From Algibacter marinivivus (GTDB lineage Bacteria > Bacteroidota > Bacteroidia > Flavobacteriales > Flavobacteriaceae): a DNA stretch of 64,000 bases. The notes below the pieces were generated by a model. The model had not been told where the DNA came from. It made no database searches and saw only the letters and a program-made list of their open reading frames with translations. The position numbers and the translations under genes were made by a program. The DNA is taken from contig NZ_QFRI01000003.1 of assembly GCF_003143755.1 (NCBI RefSeq), positions 62,001 to 126,000 on the forward strand, given 5' to 3'. The stretch's first letter is position 1; each line of letters begins with the position of its first letter. Positions 28,846-37,001 of this stretch are shown piece after piece.

Positions 28846-29694
28846 TTATTTAAATCGGTTAACAAAATCTTTCGGAGTCAATTCCGGAAGCACATATTCT
28901 TCTTTAGCCTGAGATTTTCGCTCATTTCCTATATCCATCAAATATTCGATAATCGCATTTCGTGTTTCCTTAAAATTCGCATTATCGTTCATTTCAGTTT
29001 TATCACGCGGGCGTTCAATATCAATTTTAAATTCAGGTCCCAGAGTTGCATTTGGTCCTGGACGCAACGGGATAATACGATCTGCCATATAAATCCCCTC
29101 ATCCACATCATTAGTAATCAATAATGCCGTACGTTTCTCTTTTCCCCAAATGTTCAAAATTTCATCTTGCAGATTACCACGTGTTAAAGCATCCAAAGCT
29201 CCAAGTGGCTCGTCCATAATAATCATTTCAGGTTTCATGGCTAAAGCACGAGCAACCGCCACACGTTGGCGCATCCCACCCGATAATTCCTTCGGGCGTT
29301 TATTAATAGCAGGCGTTAAACTTACCATTTCCACATACTCAGCAACAATAGCGTTAAGTTCTTTTTTATACTTCTTCGGAAACGCCTCCTTAACCGCCAT
29401 ATACACATTTTGTCCAACGGTTAACCAAGGCAACAACGAGTAATTCTGAAAAATCACACCACGTTCATGGCTCGTCCCCTGCACAGGTTCGCCTTTAAAC
29501 AAAACTTCGCCCGAAGTCGGTTCAAGCAAGCCATTAATCAAGTTCACTAAAGTCGTTTTTCCACTCCCCGTAAACCCAACAATCGCCACAAACTCGCCCT
29601 CTGCAATCTGCAAATTAATGTTCGACAACACCTCGGTTTCATTCCCGCCTTGTCCGTACGTTTTATAAATATTATTTAATTCTAAGTATGCCAT
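28846..29694 (-). CDS. nrtC: Nitrate-type ABC transporter ATPase (first)
   Basis: 282-aa ATPase with Walker A G-F-T-G-S-G-K-T, signature L-S-G-G-M-R-Q-R, Walker B M-I-I-M-D-E-P and L-I-T-N-D-V-D-E-G, where the usual switch His is replaced by Asn. That suggests one degenerate ATP site in the NrtC/NrtD pair, as in some heterodimeric ABC transporters. It powers uptake with nrtB and nrtA. The short form lacks a C-terminal regulatory domain. The gap to nrtB (29695-29890) holds dispersed repeat copy D. Confidence 0.9.
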   Translation of the reverse strand: MAYLELNNIYKTYGQGGNETEVLSNINLQIAEGEFVAIVGFTGSGKTTLVNLINGLLEPTSGEVLFKGEPVQGTSHERGVIFQNYSLLPWLTVGQNVYMAVKEAFPKKYKKELNAIVAEYVEMVSLTPAINKRPKELSGGMRQRVAVARALAMKPEMIIMDEPLGALDALTRGNLQDEILNIWGKEKRTALLITNDVDEGIYMADRIIPLRPGPNATLGPEFKIDIERPRDKTEMNDNANFKETRNAIIEYLMDIGNERKSQAKEEYVLPELTPKDFVNRFK

Positions 29695-29710
29695 TTTTTC
29701 TTTTTTTTGG

Positions 29711-29809
29711 GCGTTACCACTGGGGTCGGGCTTTCCGTTACAAGTCCTCGCACCTCTCCCGATAGCTATCGGGATCGGGCTGTGGGCTTTCCTCTACAAT
29801 CCCTAACGC
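29711..29809 (-). repeat. Dispersed repeat, copy D, inside the nrt operon
   Basis: Minus orientation, in the 196-bp gap between nrtB and nrtC. It shares about 87 bp of exact identity with copy C (29724-29810 against 16673-16759), including palindrome CCCGATAGCTATCGGG, which folds into a strong hairpin within the operon transcript. Confidence 0.85.
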
Positions 29810-29890
29810 GGGCATATCCGCCAATTTCAGTTTTTCAATACAAGTCAAAGCATATCCGCAAACAAGCTCAACTTCAAACTTCGAGTTTTT

Positions 29891-30997
29891 CTAAATCGCA
29901 TCCGTCTTATCAAAACTTACCCAGTTCTGAATCGTTAACATCAATCTATCTAACAAGAAACCAATGATACCAATAACAAACATGGCAACAATAATTTTCG
30001 CATTAGAGTCGTTTGCTCCATTCTGGAATTCCTCCCAAACAAACAATCCTAAACCAGGACTCTGTGCTAAAAGTTCAATCGCAATTAAAACCATCCACGC
30101 TACAGATAATGTGATTTTTAAACCCGTAAAAATTAATGGTAAAGACGATGGTAATACCACTTTAAATATCTTTTGAAAATTTCCAAGTTTTAAAACCTTG
30201 GCAACATTTATATAATCTTTATCTACACTAGAAACACCCATAGCCGTATTCACTAAAGTTGCCCACATAGAACATAACCCCACACTAATAAAAGAGATGG
30301 TAAACGAGCTATCTTCGCTAGAATCTATCAACAATGTTTTCACAATCATAAACACCAATAAGTACCAAACTACTGGTGATACCGGTTTAAAAATCTGGAT
30401 AAACCAATTGAACGAACTCTTTAACGTCGGACTCAATCCTATAAAAATCCCTAAAGGCACCGCAATAAATAATGCCAATAAAAATCCAGCAAAAACCGTT
30501 TTTAAACTTCTAAAAATCTGATCAACAAACGATGGTCTTCCAGTATAAGTAATCGCATCTTTACCTTCCGCTAAACGCTTTTCATTTAAAGCAGCAGTCT
30601 TTTCAATAAAAGCTGCTTTATCCGCACTAATTAAAGCATGGTCTCTTAATAACGACTCAAAAGAGCCCCAAACCTGACTTGGCGATGGCAAAGTATTTGG
30701 TTGACAACTAGAATCTCCAGATGCAATACAAGCGCGTAATGCTTCTGCAGCTGCAGGTCCTTGGTCATTTAATGCTTTTTCGATTTTAAATTCAGCTTCA
30801 ATATTATACAAACTCTTAGAGCCCATATGCCATAAGCCAATAAATAATAAAATGGAAGCAATTGGCACGACTACCTTACGCAGAAAGTTTTTAAAATCTT
30901 CCTTTTCTAGCTTCCCTGTAAATAGGTCTTTAAAAGTGCTTAAAAAGCCTAGTCCCATAAATTTGGTTACTTTTCCTAATGTTATACTTTGCTTCAT
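29891..30997 (-). CDS. nrtB: Nitrate-type ABC transporter permease
   Basis: 368-aa inner-membrane permease, longer than many (about 270-290) because of a large extracytoplasmic insert (about residues 65-155; includes A-C-I-A-S-G-D-S-S-C, a possible disulfide) between the first membrane helix (about 40-60) and the BPD_transp_1 core. The core carries the EAA-like loop (D-K-D-Y-I-N-V-A-K-V-L-K-L-G). Genes for the binding protein and two ATPases flank it. An inverted repeat (31039-31118) separates it from nrtA. Confidence 0.88.
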   Translation of the reverse strand: MKQSITLGKVTKFMGLGFLSTFKDLFTGKLEKEDFKNFLRKVVVPIASILLFIGLWHMGSKSLYNIEAEFKIEKALNDQGPAAAEALRACIASGDSSCQPNTLPSPSQVWGSFESLLRDHALISADKAAFIEKTAALNEKRLAEGKDAITYTGRPSFVDQIFRSLKTVFAGFLLALFIAVPLGIFIGLSPTLKSSFNWFIQIFKPVSPVVWYLLVFMIVKTLLIDSSEDSSFTISFISVGLCSMWATLVNTAMGVSSVDKDYINVAKVLKLGNFQKIFKVVLPSSLPLIFTGLKITLSVAWMVLIAIELLAQSPGLGLFVWEEFQNGANDSNAKIIVAMFVIGIIGFLLDRLMLTIQNWVSFDKTDAI

Positions 30998-31038
30998 CGT
31001 TATCTCGTTTAGTGTTAAAAAACTATAGTCAATTGTTC

Positions 31039-31118
31039 GTCATTTCGACAGAGCGAGGTACGAGTGACGAGAAATCTCATAAGTAATGAGATTCCTCCTC
31101 ATACTTCGTCGGAATGAC
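31039..31118. repeat. 80-bp imperfect inverted repeat between nrtA and nrtB
   Basis: Ends GTCATTTCGAC / GTCGGAATGAC (complementary with one mismatch) and inner arms AATCTCAT / ATGAGATT around AAGTA. The transcript of this spacer should fold as one long hairpin straight after the binding-protein gene. Similar short repeats are widespread in Bacteroidota genomes as far as I recall. Confidence 0.75.
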
Positions 31119-31126
31119 AAATAATA

Positions 31127-32521
31127 TTACTGCACAGCCTTATCCTTATTACCAATTTTAAAACTGTTTATATATGCAATCGGATCTTTAGCATCGTACG
31201 TTGTACCATCAATAAAATCAGAAGTTGCAGGTTTGTAACCATCTGTTGTTGGAATATCTCCAGCTGGAATATTACCCTCTTCAACTAATAATTTTGCTGC
31301 TTTTGTCCAGATATCAGGTCTGTAGATATCTTTAATAGTATTTGCATACCAATCTGCTGGTTTAGCTTCAGGAATTTGTCCCCAACGTCTCATTTGCGTT
31401 AAAAACCAAATACCATCAGAATAGAAAGGATACGTTGCGTTATACTTATAGAACACGTTGAAATCTGGCATGTCTCTTTTATCTCCCTTTTCAAATTCAA
31501 ACGTACCCGTCATAGAGTTTGCTAATACAGCTTCTGGCGCACCAACATACTGAGACATTGCTAATATTTTTACAGCCTCTGCTCTGTTACTTGGTTCATC
31601 TAGCCACTTCCCTGCTCTAATTAATGCTTTAGTAACAGCAACGGCAGTATTTGGATAATCTTCAACAAATTTCTTTGTCATTACAAATACTTTTTCTGGG
31701 TTATTTTTCCAGATATCATAGTTGGTAGTAACTGGGACACCAATACCTTTAAATACGGCTTGCTGATTCCAAGGCTCTCCAACACAGTACCCGTAAATAG
31801 TACCTGCTTCAAGCGTTGCTGGCATTTGTGGCGGAGGTGTTACAGATAATAAAACCTCTGCATCAATTTGACCTTGTACGTTATCTGCTGTGTACATTCC
31901 TGGGTGGATGCCTGCTGCAGCTAACCAATATCTTATTTCGTAGTTATGTGTAGAAACTGGGAATACCATACCCATTTTAAAAGCTTTACCAGCATTTTTA
32001 TATTCAGTAATTACTGGTTTTAATGCTTCTGCTTTAATTGGGTGGATGGGTTTACCATCAGCACCTTTTGGTACGTTTGGTTTCATTTTAGACCACACAT
32101 CGTTTGATACTGTAATACCATTACCATTTAAATCCATAGAGAATGGTGTTACCAAATCTGCTTGACGACCAAAACCTGCTCCTGCAGCAATAGGTTGACC
32201 CGCTAACATGTGTGAACCATCTAATTGACCATCAATGACACGGTCTAATACGTTTTTCCAGTTTGATTGTGCTTCAACAGAAACAAATAAACCTTCATCT
32301 TCAAAAAAGCCTTTTTCTTTTGCAATGGCTAAAGGTGCCATATCTGTTAATTTGATAAAACCAAAAGTTAATTGTGGTTTTTCAATGTCTAAGGTTTTAG
32401 TTTTAGATGTTTCTACAACCGCAACTTCGGCTACTTCTTTCTTTTTGTCTTTACCACCACAAGCAAATAGTAATACAGCTACGGGTAAAATCCAAGTTGT
32501 TCTTTTTAATAGAGTCTTCAT
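31127..32521 (-). CDS. nrtA: Nitrate-type ABC transporter substrate-binding lipoprotein
   Basis: 464-aa lipoprotein (lipobox L-F-A-C near residue 21) of the NrtA/CmpA binding-protein family. It has [39 protein letters not shown] and G-Y-C-V-G-E-P-W-N motifs. Nitrate is the most likely ligand because a Moco operon follows; CmpA-type bicarbonate binding cannot be excluded. First gene of the operon, with a consensus -7 box at 32572-32579 and two inverted repeats around it. The nitrate reductase is not in this window. Confidence 0.88.
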   Translation of the reverse strand: MKTLLKRTTWILPVAVLLFACGGKDKKKEVAEVAVVETSKTKTLDIEKPQLTFGFIKLTDMAPLAIAKEKGFFEDEGLFVSVEAQSNWKNVLDRVIDGQLDGSHMLAGQPIAAGAGFGRQADLVTPFSMDLNGNGITVSNDVWSKMKPNVPKGADGKPIHPIKAEALKPVITEYKNAGKAFKMGMVFPVSTHNYEIRYWLAAAGIHPGMYTADNVQGQIDAEVLLSVTPPPQMPATLEAGTIYGYCVGEPWNQQAVFKGIGVPVTTNYDIWKNNPEKVFVMTKKFVEDYPNTAVAVTKALIRAGKWLDEPSNRAEAVKILAMSQYVGAPEAVLANSMTGTFEFEKGDKRDMPDFNVFYKYNATYPFYSDGIWFLTQMRRWGQIPEAKPADWYANTIKDIYRPDIWTKAAKLLVEEGNIPAGDIPTTDGYKPATSDFIDGTTYDAKDPIAYINSFKIGNKDKAVQ

Positions 32522-32548
32522 TTTTATATATGAGTTTTAAAATTCAAC

Positions 32549-32616
32549 TAAGTAATTATACTTATATGATGCAAATATATACGTAGTTTTAATTTTTAAT
32601 CATGGAAACTTCCATG
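32549..32616 (-). promoter_or_regulatory. nrtA promoter region with two operators
   Basis: Minus-strand -7 box TATATTTG at 32572-32579. Downstream of it, over the start of the transcript, lies TAAGTAATTATACTTA (32549-32564), which recurs exactly before the Crp/Fnr gene. Upstream lies the palindrome CATGGAAACTTCCATG (32601-32616), centred about -42, where an activator would bind. The remaining part of the 436-bp gap (32522-32957) holds a weak terminator and repeat copy E. Confidence 0.6.
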
Positions 32617-32640
32617 TTTAAACCTCTTTTTAATCCATAA

Positions 32641-32663
32641 AAAAACCTGCTATTTGACAGGTA
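32641..32663 (-). terminator. Weak intrinsic terminator after the Crp/Fnr gene
   Basis: Minus strand: stem ACCTG / CAGGT with an 8-base loop, followed by seven T. It would separate the regulator transcript from nrtA. Confidence 0.4.
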
Positions 32664-32835
32664 TATTTCATAACTCATTGTTTTTATGATTATTGAAGTT
32701 TAGCAAGAAGCTACTTAGGCATACTTATTTTTTGAAAATTTTTATGTTTTGTTTTTTTATATTATTCGTTAGAGTCTTAAACTATGTTCTCATAAAAACA
32801 AAATATCAGTAAATATGATCAAGTTAGGATAAAAA

Positions 32836-32952
32836 GGCATCTTTGAAATCCCCGGCGAAGGAGGGATTGAGTAGTGAAATATTCATATTCACAAATTCAT
32901 TAATATGAAATAAAAACCAATGAGCAAAGCCCGACCCTAGTGGGTAACACCC
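32836..32952 (+). repeat. Dispersed repeat, copy E (degenerate, interrupted)
   Basis: Plus orientation: GGCATCTTTGAAATCCCCG, then GGAGGGATTGAGTAGTGAAA, about 45 bp of AT-rich inserted sequence, and AGCAAAGCCCGACC ending TGGGTAACACCC. Lacks the GCGTTAGGG end. It is a decaying copy. Confidence 0.65.
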
Positions 32953-32957
32953 AAAAC

Positions 32958-33695
32958 TTAAGTGTCTAAGAAGTAGTTATGTTCGCTAATTTCGTTTTTA
33001 AGCTTAGAGACATTTACAATACTTATTTTTTTCCCTTTTGCTATAATCAGATTCTCCTTTTTAAGGGCTGAAAATACACGAATTACTTGTTCTTCAGTTG
33101 TACCAGCATAATCTGCGTACTCTTTTCTGCTGAGAGGTAAATTGATATAACCACGCAAGTCGCCAAATTTGCGGTGTATATATAATAATGTGTCAATGAC
33201 GCGCTCACGTACCGTCATTTGTGAAATAGATTTTACCTTGTTTTCGCTTCGGTTGAGTTCGTTTGCATAAAACAGCATCATGTCATATGCAAACTTGGGA
33301 TGTGTTAATAATACATCCTGCAAATGCTCTTTAGAAAAGTAATGCAACTCAGTGTTTTGTAATGCAATAGCACCAATAGAATAGTATTCTTGCGTACCAA
33401 AACCACGATGACCAATGATCTCGCAGGGTTTTCCAAAACGGACAATTTGTTCACGACCGTTAATACCTGTTCTAAATACTTTTACGGTACCTGTTTTTAT
33501 AAAAAAAAGACCATTTACTGGTGCACCTTCCATAATAAATTGCTGCCCTTTTTTACATTTTAATAAGGTACTGCTTTGTGGCAATTGGGAGTTAAAAAGT
33601 GCTTCGGCATAGTTATGAATTAAACATTTTGAGCTTTTGCAAATATTACAAGAACTATCGGTGATTAATTTATGTTTTAAAATATTATCGGTCAC
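32958..33695 (-). CDS. Crp/Fnr-family regulator with N-terminal Cys cluster
   Basis: 245-aa regulator: cyclic-nucleotide-type sensor domain (about 45-150) and a C-terminal winged helix with recognition helix near T-T-E-E-Q-V-I-R-V-F-S-A-L (about 200-215). The N-terminus has Cys16, Cys19 and Cys24 (C-N-I-C-K-S-S-K-C), reminiscent of the Fnr [4Fe-4S] ligands, but the fourth Cys of Fnr is not at the expected place, so oxygen sensing is uncertain; Cys47 and Cys91 are other candidates. In the recognition helix E-x-x-x-R is kept but the Fnr Ser is Ile. It lies upstream of nrtA on the same strand and diverges from the Moco operon. The same 16-bp inverted repeat precedes both this gene and nrtA, which suggests autoregulation and control of nitrate uptake. 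Confidence 0.85.
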   Translation of the reverse strand: MTDNILKHKLITDSSCNICKSSKCLIHNYAEALFNSQLPQSSTLLKCKKGQQFIMEGAPVNGLFFIKTGTVKVFRTGINGREQIVRFGKPCEIIGHRGFGTQEYYSIGAIALQNTELHYFSKEHLQDVLLTHPKFAYDMMLFYANELNRSENKVKSISQMTVRERVIDTLLYIHRKFGDLRGYINLPLSRKEYADYAGTTEEQVIRVFSALKKENLIIAKGKKISIVNVSKLKNEISEHNYFLDT

Positions 33696-33725
33696 AAAAG
33701 TAAATTAAAGCCTAATACACTTATT

Positions 33726-33747
33726 CAAAATTAAGTAATTATACTTA
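33726..33747 (-). promoter_or_regulatory. Promoter and operator of the Crp/Fnr gene
   Basis: -7 box TAATTTTG (minus, 33726-33733) overlapped by TAAGTAATTATACTTA (33732-33747), identical over 16 bases to the site near nrtA. Architecture 5-4-5 (AAGTA-N4-TACTT) equals that of Fnr-type operators, though with other half-sites. Confidence 0.6.
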
Positions 33748-33890
33748 GTTTTAATAGTTTTTAATAATTTTTAGCAGTTTAGCAAAATTTAGAAGTTGAA
33801 ATTTGATATTCGGATTATTGTGGTATAAAAAATGTGTGATTTTCATAAATTTTTAAATTTATAGGAGAGTAAAAAATAATCAAAATCAAA

Positions 33891-33916
33891 TCGTTATATT
33901 TGTTTGGATATAACGA
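33891..33916 (+). promoter_or_regulatory. ModE-like box over the moeA promoter
   Basis: Arms TCGTTATAT (33891-33899) and ATATAACGA (33908-33916), perfect over 9 bp with an 8-bp gap. This agrees with the ModE operator as I recall it (CGnTATAT, eight-base gap, ATATAACG). The left arm overlaps a consensus -7 box TATATTTG (33895-33902), so binding should block RNA polymerase. ATG of moeA is at 33926. Confidence 0.75.
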
Positions 33917-33925
33917 AAATTTCTA

Positions 33926-35104
33926 ATGATTTCCATTTCTGAAGCTATTTCTATTGTAAAACTAAACGGTAAACCTTTACTGCAACCTACTATTAAAAAG
34001 GTTGAAAAAGCTGGTGGATACCAGCTGTTTGAGGATATCCTATCGCCAATAAACATGCCCCCTTTTAGACAATCTGCAATGGATGGGTATGCTTTAAATT
34101 TACATGATAGCTTATCTTATGAGTTAATTGGAAAAGTAAAAGCTGGAGATGGTCATCAACCCGAGTTAAAAAAAGGAGAAGCCATTAGAATATTTACAGG
34201 CGCTCCAGTTCCTAATTCAGCAAATGCAGTGATGATGCAGGAGAAAGTTATTGTGAATGATAATGCTATTACTATTGAGCAACAAATCCCTTTACAACAT
34301 AATATACGCCCTTTAGGTGAACAGGTTAAGACTGGAGATATTGCTTTAAAAAAAGGGACTAAATTAACTCCAGCTGCTATTGGCTATTTAATTTCTTTAG
34401 GAATTACTGAAGTTTCTGTGTTTAGAAAACCAATTATTGCCATTGTCACCACAGGTAATGAATTGGTTGAGGCTGGTAAAGATTTAACCTATGGGAAAAT
34501 CTACGAAAGCAACTCAAAAATGCTTTTAAGTGCACTTTATAATTTGAAGTATTATGATGTGACGCTTTATAAAGTTGAAGATGATTATAATAAAACAGTT
34601 GAAACTCTTAACATAGCTATTAACGACAACGATTTAGTTTTAATTACTGGAGGAATATCTGTTGGAGATTATGATTTTGTTGGAAAAGCATTAAAAGAAT
34701 TGCAGGTTGAAGAGCTCTTTTATAAAGTAAAACAAAAACCAGGTAAACCTTTGTTTTATGGTAAAAAAGTAGATACTCAAATATTTGCTTTACCAGGGAA
34801 TCCCGCAGCAGCTCTATCTTGTTTTTATGTATATGTGTATATCGCTTTGCAACAACTAATGAATCGGAATATTACTGAATTACCAAGAGTAAAAGCTGAA
34901 ACCATAAATAGTTTTCAAAAGAAAGGAGACAGACCTCAATTTTTAAAAGGCATATACAAAGATGGTCAAGTTGAAATTTTAGATGGACAAAACTCATCCA
35001 TGTTACAAACTTTTGCATTATCTAACACTTTGGTTTTTGCACCTGAAGATGTGAACACTATTGAAACTGGTGATACTATTGAAGTTATTTTATTACCAAA
35101 TTAA
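33926..35104 (+). CDS. moeA: Molybdopterin molybdenumtransferase MoeA
   Basis: Inserts molybdenum into molybdopterin (uses MPT-AMP made by MogA). 392 aa, full length: N-terminal domain I/II (N-M-P-P-F-R-Q-S-A-M-D-G-Y-A near residue 48), the MogA-like domain (I-V-T-T-G-N-E-L and T-G-G-I-S-V-G-D-Y-D near 175-255), then P-G-K-P and A-L-P-G-N-P-A-A-A, and a C-terminal beta domain. First gene of a nine-gene Moco operon, with the ModE-like box over its promoter. Confidence 0.95.
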   Translation: MISISEAISIVKLNGKPLLQPTIKKVEKAGGYQLFEDILSPINMPPFRQSAMDGYALNLHDSLSYELIGKVKAGDGHQPELKKGEAIRIFTGAPVPNSANAVMMQEKVIVNDNAITIEQQIPLQHNIRPLGEQVKTGDIALKKGTKLTPAAIGYLISLGITEVSVFRKPIIAIVTTGNELVEAGKDLTYGKIYESNSKMLLSALYNLKYYDVTLYKVEDDYNKTVETLNIAINDNDLVLITGGISVGDYDFVGKALKELQVEELFYKVKQKPGKPLFYGKKVDTQIFALPGNPAAALSCFYVYVYIALQQLMNRNITELPRVKAETINSFQKKGDRPQFLKGIYKDGQVEILDGQNSSMLQTFALSNTLVFAPEDVNTIETGDTIEVILLPN

Positions 35105-35113
35105 AATATAACT

Positions 35114-35452
35114 ATGGGATATAGGATAAAAAGTAGAATTTGGATTGAATCTGAAAACAATGTGCTTTTAGGAGAAGGTCGAGTACATTTATTAAAAGCC
35201 ATTCAAGAAACAGGATCGCTTTCTAAAGCTGCAAAATCGTTGAACATATCTTATAAAAAAGCGTGGCAACTTTTAGATTCTGTAAACAAATCAGCTAAGA
35301 AACCAGTAACTATTAATAGCATTGGCGGTAAAGGCGGTGGTGGTGCTGAATTAACGGAATACGGAAAATCTTTAGTTCAAGTCTTTGATGAGATTAATAA
35401 AAATTGTTGGAAGTTTTTGGATAATGAACTAAAAAAAATTGAAAGGATATAA
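35114..35452 (+). CDS. ModE-like HTH protein (DNA-binding domain only)
   Basis: 112-aa winged-helix protein related to the N-terminal domain of ModE: G-R-V-H-L-L-K-A-I-Q-E-T-G-S-L-S-K-A-A-K-S, then I-S-Y-K-K-A-W-Q-L-L and G-G-K-G-G-G-G-A-E-L-T. The C-terminal molybdate-binding (TOBE) domains of ModE are absent, so it cannot sense molybdate in the classical way. It starts 9 bp after moeA. Its likely target is the ModE-type box before moeA, which would make the operon self-controlled. Sensing may come from another protein or from Moco itself; this is inference. Confidence 0.88.
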   Translation: MGYRIKSRIWIESENNVLLGEGRVHLLKAIQETGSLSKAAKSLNISYKKAWQLLDSVNKSAKKPVTINSIGGKGGGGAELTEYGKSLVQVFDEINKNCWKFLDNELKKIERI

Positions 35453-36193
35453 ATGCTACAAAACGAAAACATATATATTTTTTTACTCATACTACCAATA
35501 GTATCGTTTTTATACTCAAGTGTGGGTCATGGTGGTGCTAGTGGCTATTTAGCGCTTATGGCATTGTTTTCATTTGCACCAGAAAGCATGAAGCCTACTG
35601 CCCTACTACTTAATGTTTTTGTAGCAGGCATTTCGTTTTACTACTACTATAAAGAAGGTTTTTTTAATAAAAAATTATTTTTAGCATTTGCAGTAACTTC
35701 AATCCCATTCTCTTTAATTGGTGGTCGATTTGATATTGATGCATCTTTATATAAAAAAATACTAGCTGTCTTATTAATATTTGCTATCCTAAAAATGTTG
35801 AATGTTTTTGGGAAAGAAAGTGATAAAATTAAAGACATAAAGCTTTGGCAAGGACTCATAGTTGGTGCTGTTATCGGATTTTTCTCTGGACTCATAGGAA
35901 TTGGAGGAGGTATTATATTAACACCACTCATTCTATTATTTCATTGGGGAAAAATGAAGGAAGCAGCAGCAGTTTCAGCGCTTTTTATATGGGTAAATTC
36001 TGCTTCAGCATTACTAGGACAATTTAGCGTTGGCATTACTTTAGAAAAAGAATCATTTCTATTAGTTGCTATTGCACTTATTGGCGGTGTTTTAGGCGGC
36101 TATTATGGCAGTAAAAAAATCAATAATCAGAAATTGAGATATATTTTAGCCTTTGTACTAATTATAGCTTGTGCTAAACTCATGTTTACATAA
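35453..36193 (+). CDS. TSUP (TauE/SafE) family permease
   Basis: 246-aa inner-membrane protein with about eight hydrophobic helices and TSUP motifs: S-V-G-H-G-G-A-S-G-Y near the N-terminus and its repeat-related G-L-I-G-I-G-G-G-I-I-L-T-P-L at about 145. The family moves organosulfur and sulfite-like anions. Its ATG follows directly after the stop of the ModE-like gene, deep in a Moco operon. A role in sulfur supply to the dithiolene or in oxyanion (molybdate-like) movement is possible, but only position suggests it. Confidence 0.85.
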   Translation: MLQNENIYIFLLILPIVSFLYSSVGHGGASGYLALMALFSFAPESMKPTALLLNVFVAGISFYYYYKEGFFNKKLFLAFAVTSIPFSLIGGRFDIDASLYKKILAVLLIFAILKMLNVFGKESDKIKDIKLWQGLIVGAVIGFFSGLIGIGGGIILTPLILLFHWGKMKEAAAVSALFIWVNSASALLGQFSVGITLEKESFLLVAIALIGGVLGGYYGSKKINNQKLRYILAFVLIIACAKLMFT

Positions 36194-36194
36194 A

Positions 36195-36779
36195 ATGATA
36201 AACAAAACAAACATAACAGGCATTATACTAGCTGGAGGAAAAAGCTCAAGAATGGGGACTGATAAAGGTTTTTTAATGTTGAATAACAAACCTTTTGTAC
36301 AATATAGCATTGATGCTTTAAAACCTTTAGTTTCAGAAATTATAATTGTTTCTGATGACCCTGATTATGATATTTTTGGATTAAAACGTATTACTGATGA
36401 TATTAAAGATGCAGGTCCTGTTTCAGGTATTTATTCTGGACTAGAAGCTTCAAAAACTGAACTTAGTTTGGTTTTAAGCTGTGATATTCCATTGATAACT
36501 TCGGAAGTATTACAAAAATTGATTAACGCTATTGATGATGAATCAGAAATCATAGAAGCTGAAAGTAATGGTAAATCCATGCCTTTAATTGCATTATACA
36601 AACGATGTGTAAAAGACAGGTTCAAAAGTTTTTTAAAACAAGATGAAAGAAGATTGAGAATTGCCATAAAAGCCTGTAACTATAAAAATGTTGTTTTAGA
36701 TGAATCCTTTCAAAATGCAACATTAAACGTGAACACAAAAGAAGAATTAAAACAAATTGAAGATGCTTATAAAGATTAA
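36195..36779 (+). CDS. mobA: Molybdenum cofactor guanylyltransferase-like protein MobA
   Basis: 194-aa nucleotidyltransferase attaching GMP (or similar) to Moco to form the bis-MGD type cofactor. The NTP-binding motif I-I-L-A-G-G-K-S-S-R-M-G-T-D-K-G is at residues 8-23, with P-V-S-G-I-Y-S-G-L and S-C-D-I-P-L-I as the metal/Asp region. ATG 36195 is chosen (2 bp after the TSUP stop) over an upstream in-frame start that lies inside the TSUP gene. Its end overlaps moaD by 17 bp. Confidence 0.92.
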   Translation: MINKTNITGIILAGGKSSRMGTDKGFLMLNNKPFVQYSIDALKPLVSEIIIVSDDPDYDIFGLKRITDDIKDAGPVSGIYSGLEASKTELSLVLSCDIPLITSEVLQKLINAIDDESEIIEAESNGKSMPLIALYKRCVKDRFKSFLKQDERRLRIAIKACNYKNVVLDESFQNATLNVNTKEELKQIEDAYKD

Positions 36780-36996
36780 ATATTTTGGTCAAATAGCAGA
36801 AGTGACTCAAAAAGAAGAGGAACAATTAGAAGTTTCTGAAGGTAATATTTCAGCGCTTTTAAATGTGTTACATTCTAAATATGACACTTTAAATAATAAA
36901 GATTTTCAAATAGCGCAGAATCAAGAATTAGTAAGTTTAGAAACTGAACTAACAGGAGCAGAAATTGCGTTATTACCACCTTTTGCTGGTGGTTGA
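36763..36996 (+). CDS. moaD: Molybdopterin synthase small subunit MoaD
   Basis: 77-aa ubiquitin-fold sulfur carrier with the required C-terminal Gly-Gly (P-P-F-A-G-G). It carries a thiocarboxylate made by the MoeB-type protein next door and delivers sulfur to cyclic pyranopterin monophosphate with MoaE. ATG 36763 is preferred to a TTG 6 bp upstream. It overlaps mobA at the 5' end, indicating translational coupling. Confidence 0.92.
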   Translation: MLIKIKYFGQIAEVTQKEEEQLEVSEGNISALLNVLHSKYDTLNNKDFQIAQNQELVSLETELTGAEIALLPPFAGG

Positions 36997-37001
36997 TTAT
37001 T

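Noticed and set aside
32958-33695. Classical Fnr
   Set aside because: Fourth Fnr Cys and the Fnr recognition residues are not conserved, so the name Fnr was not used.
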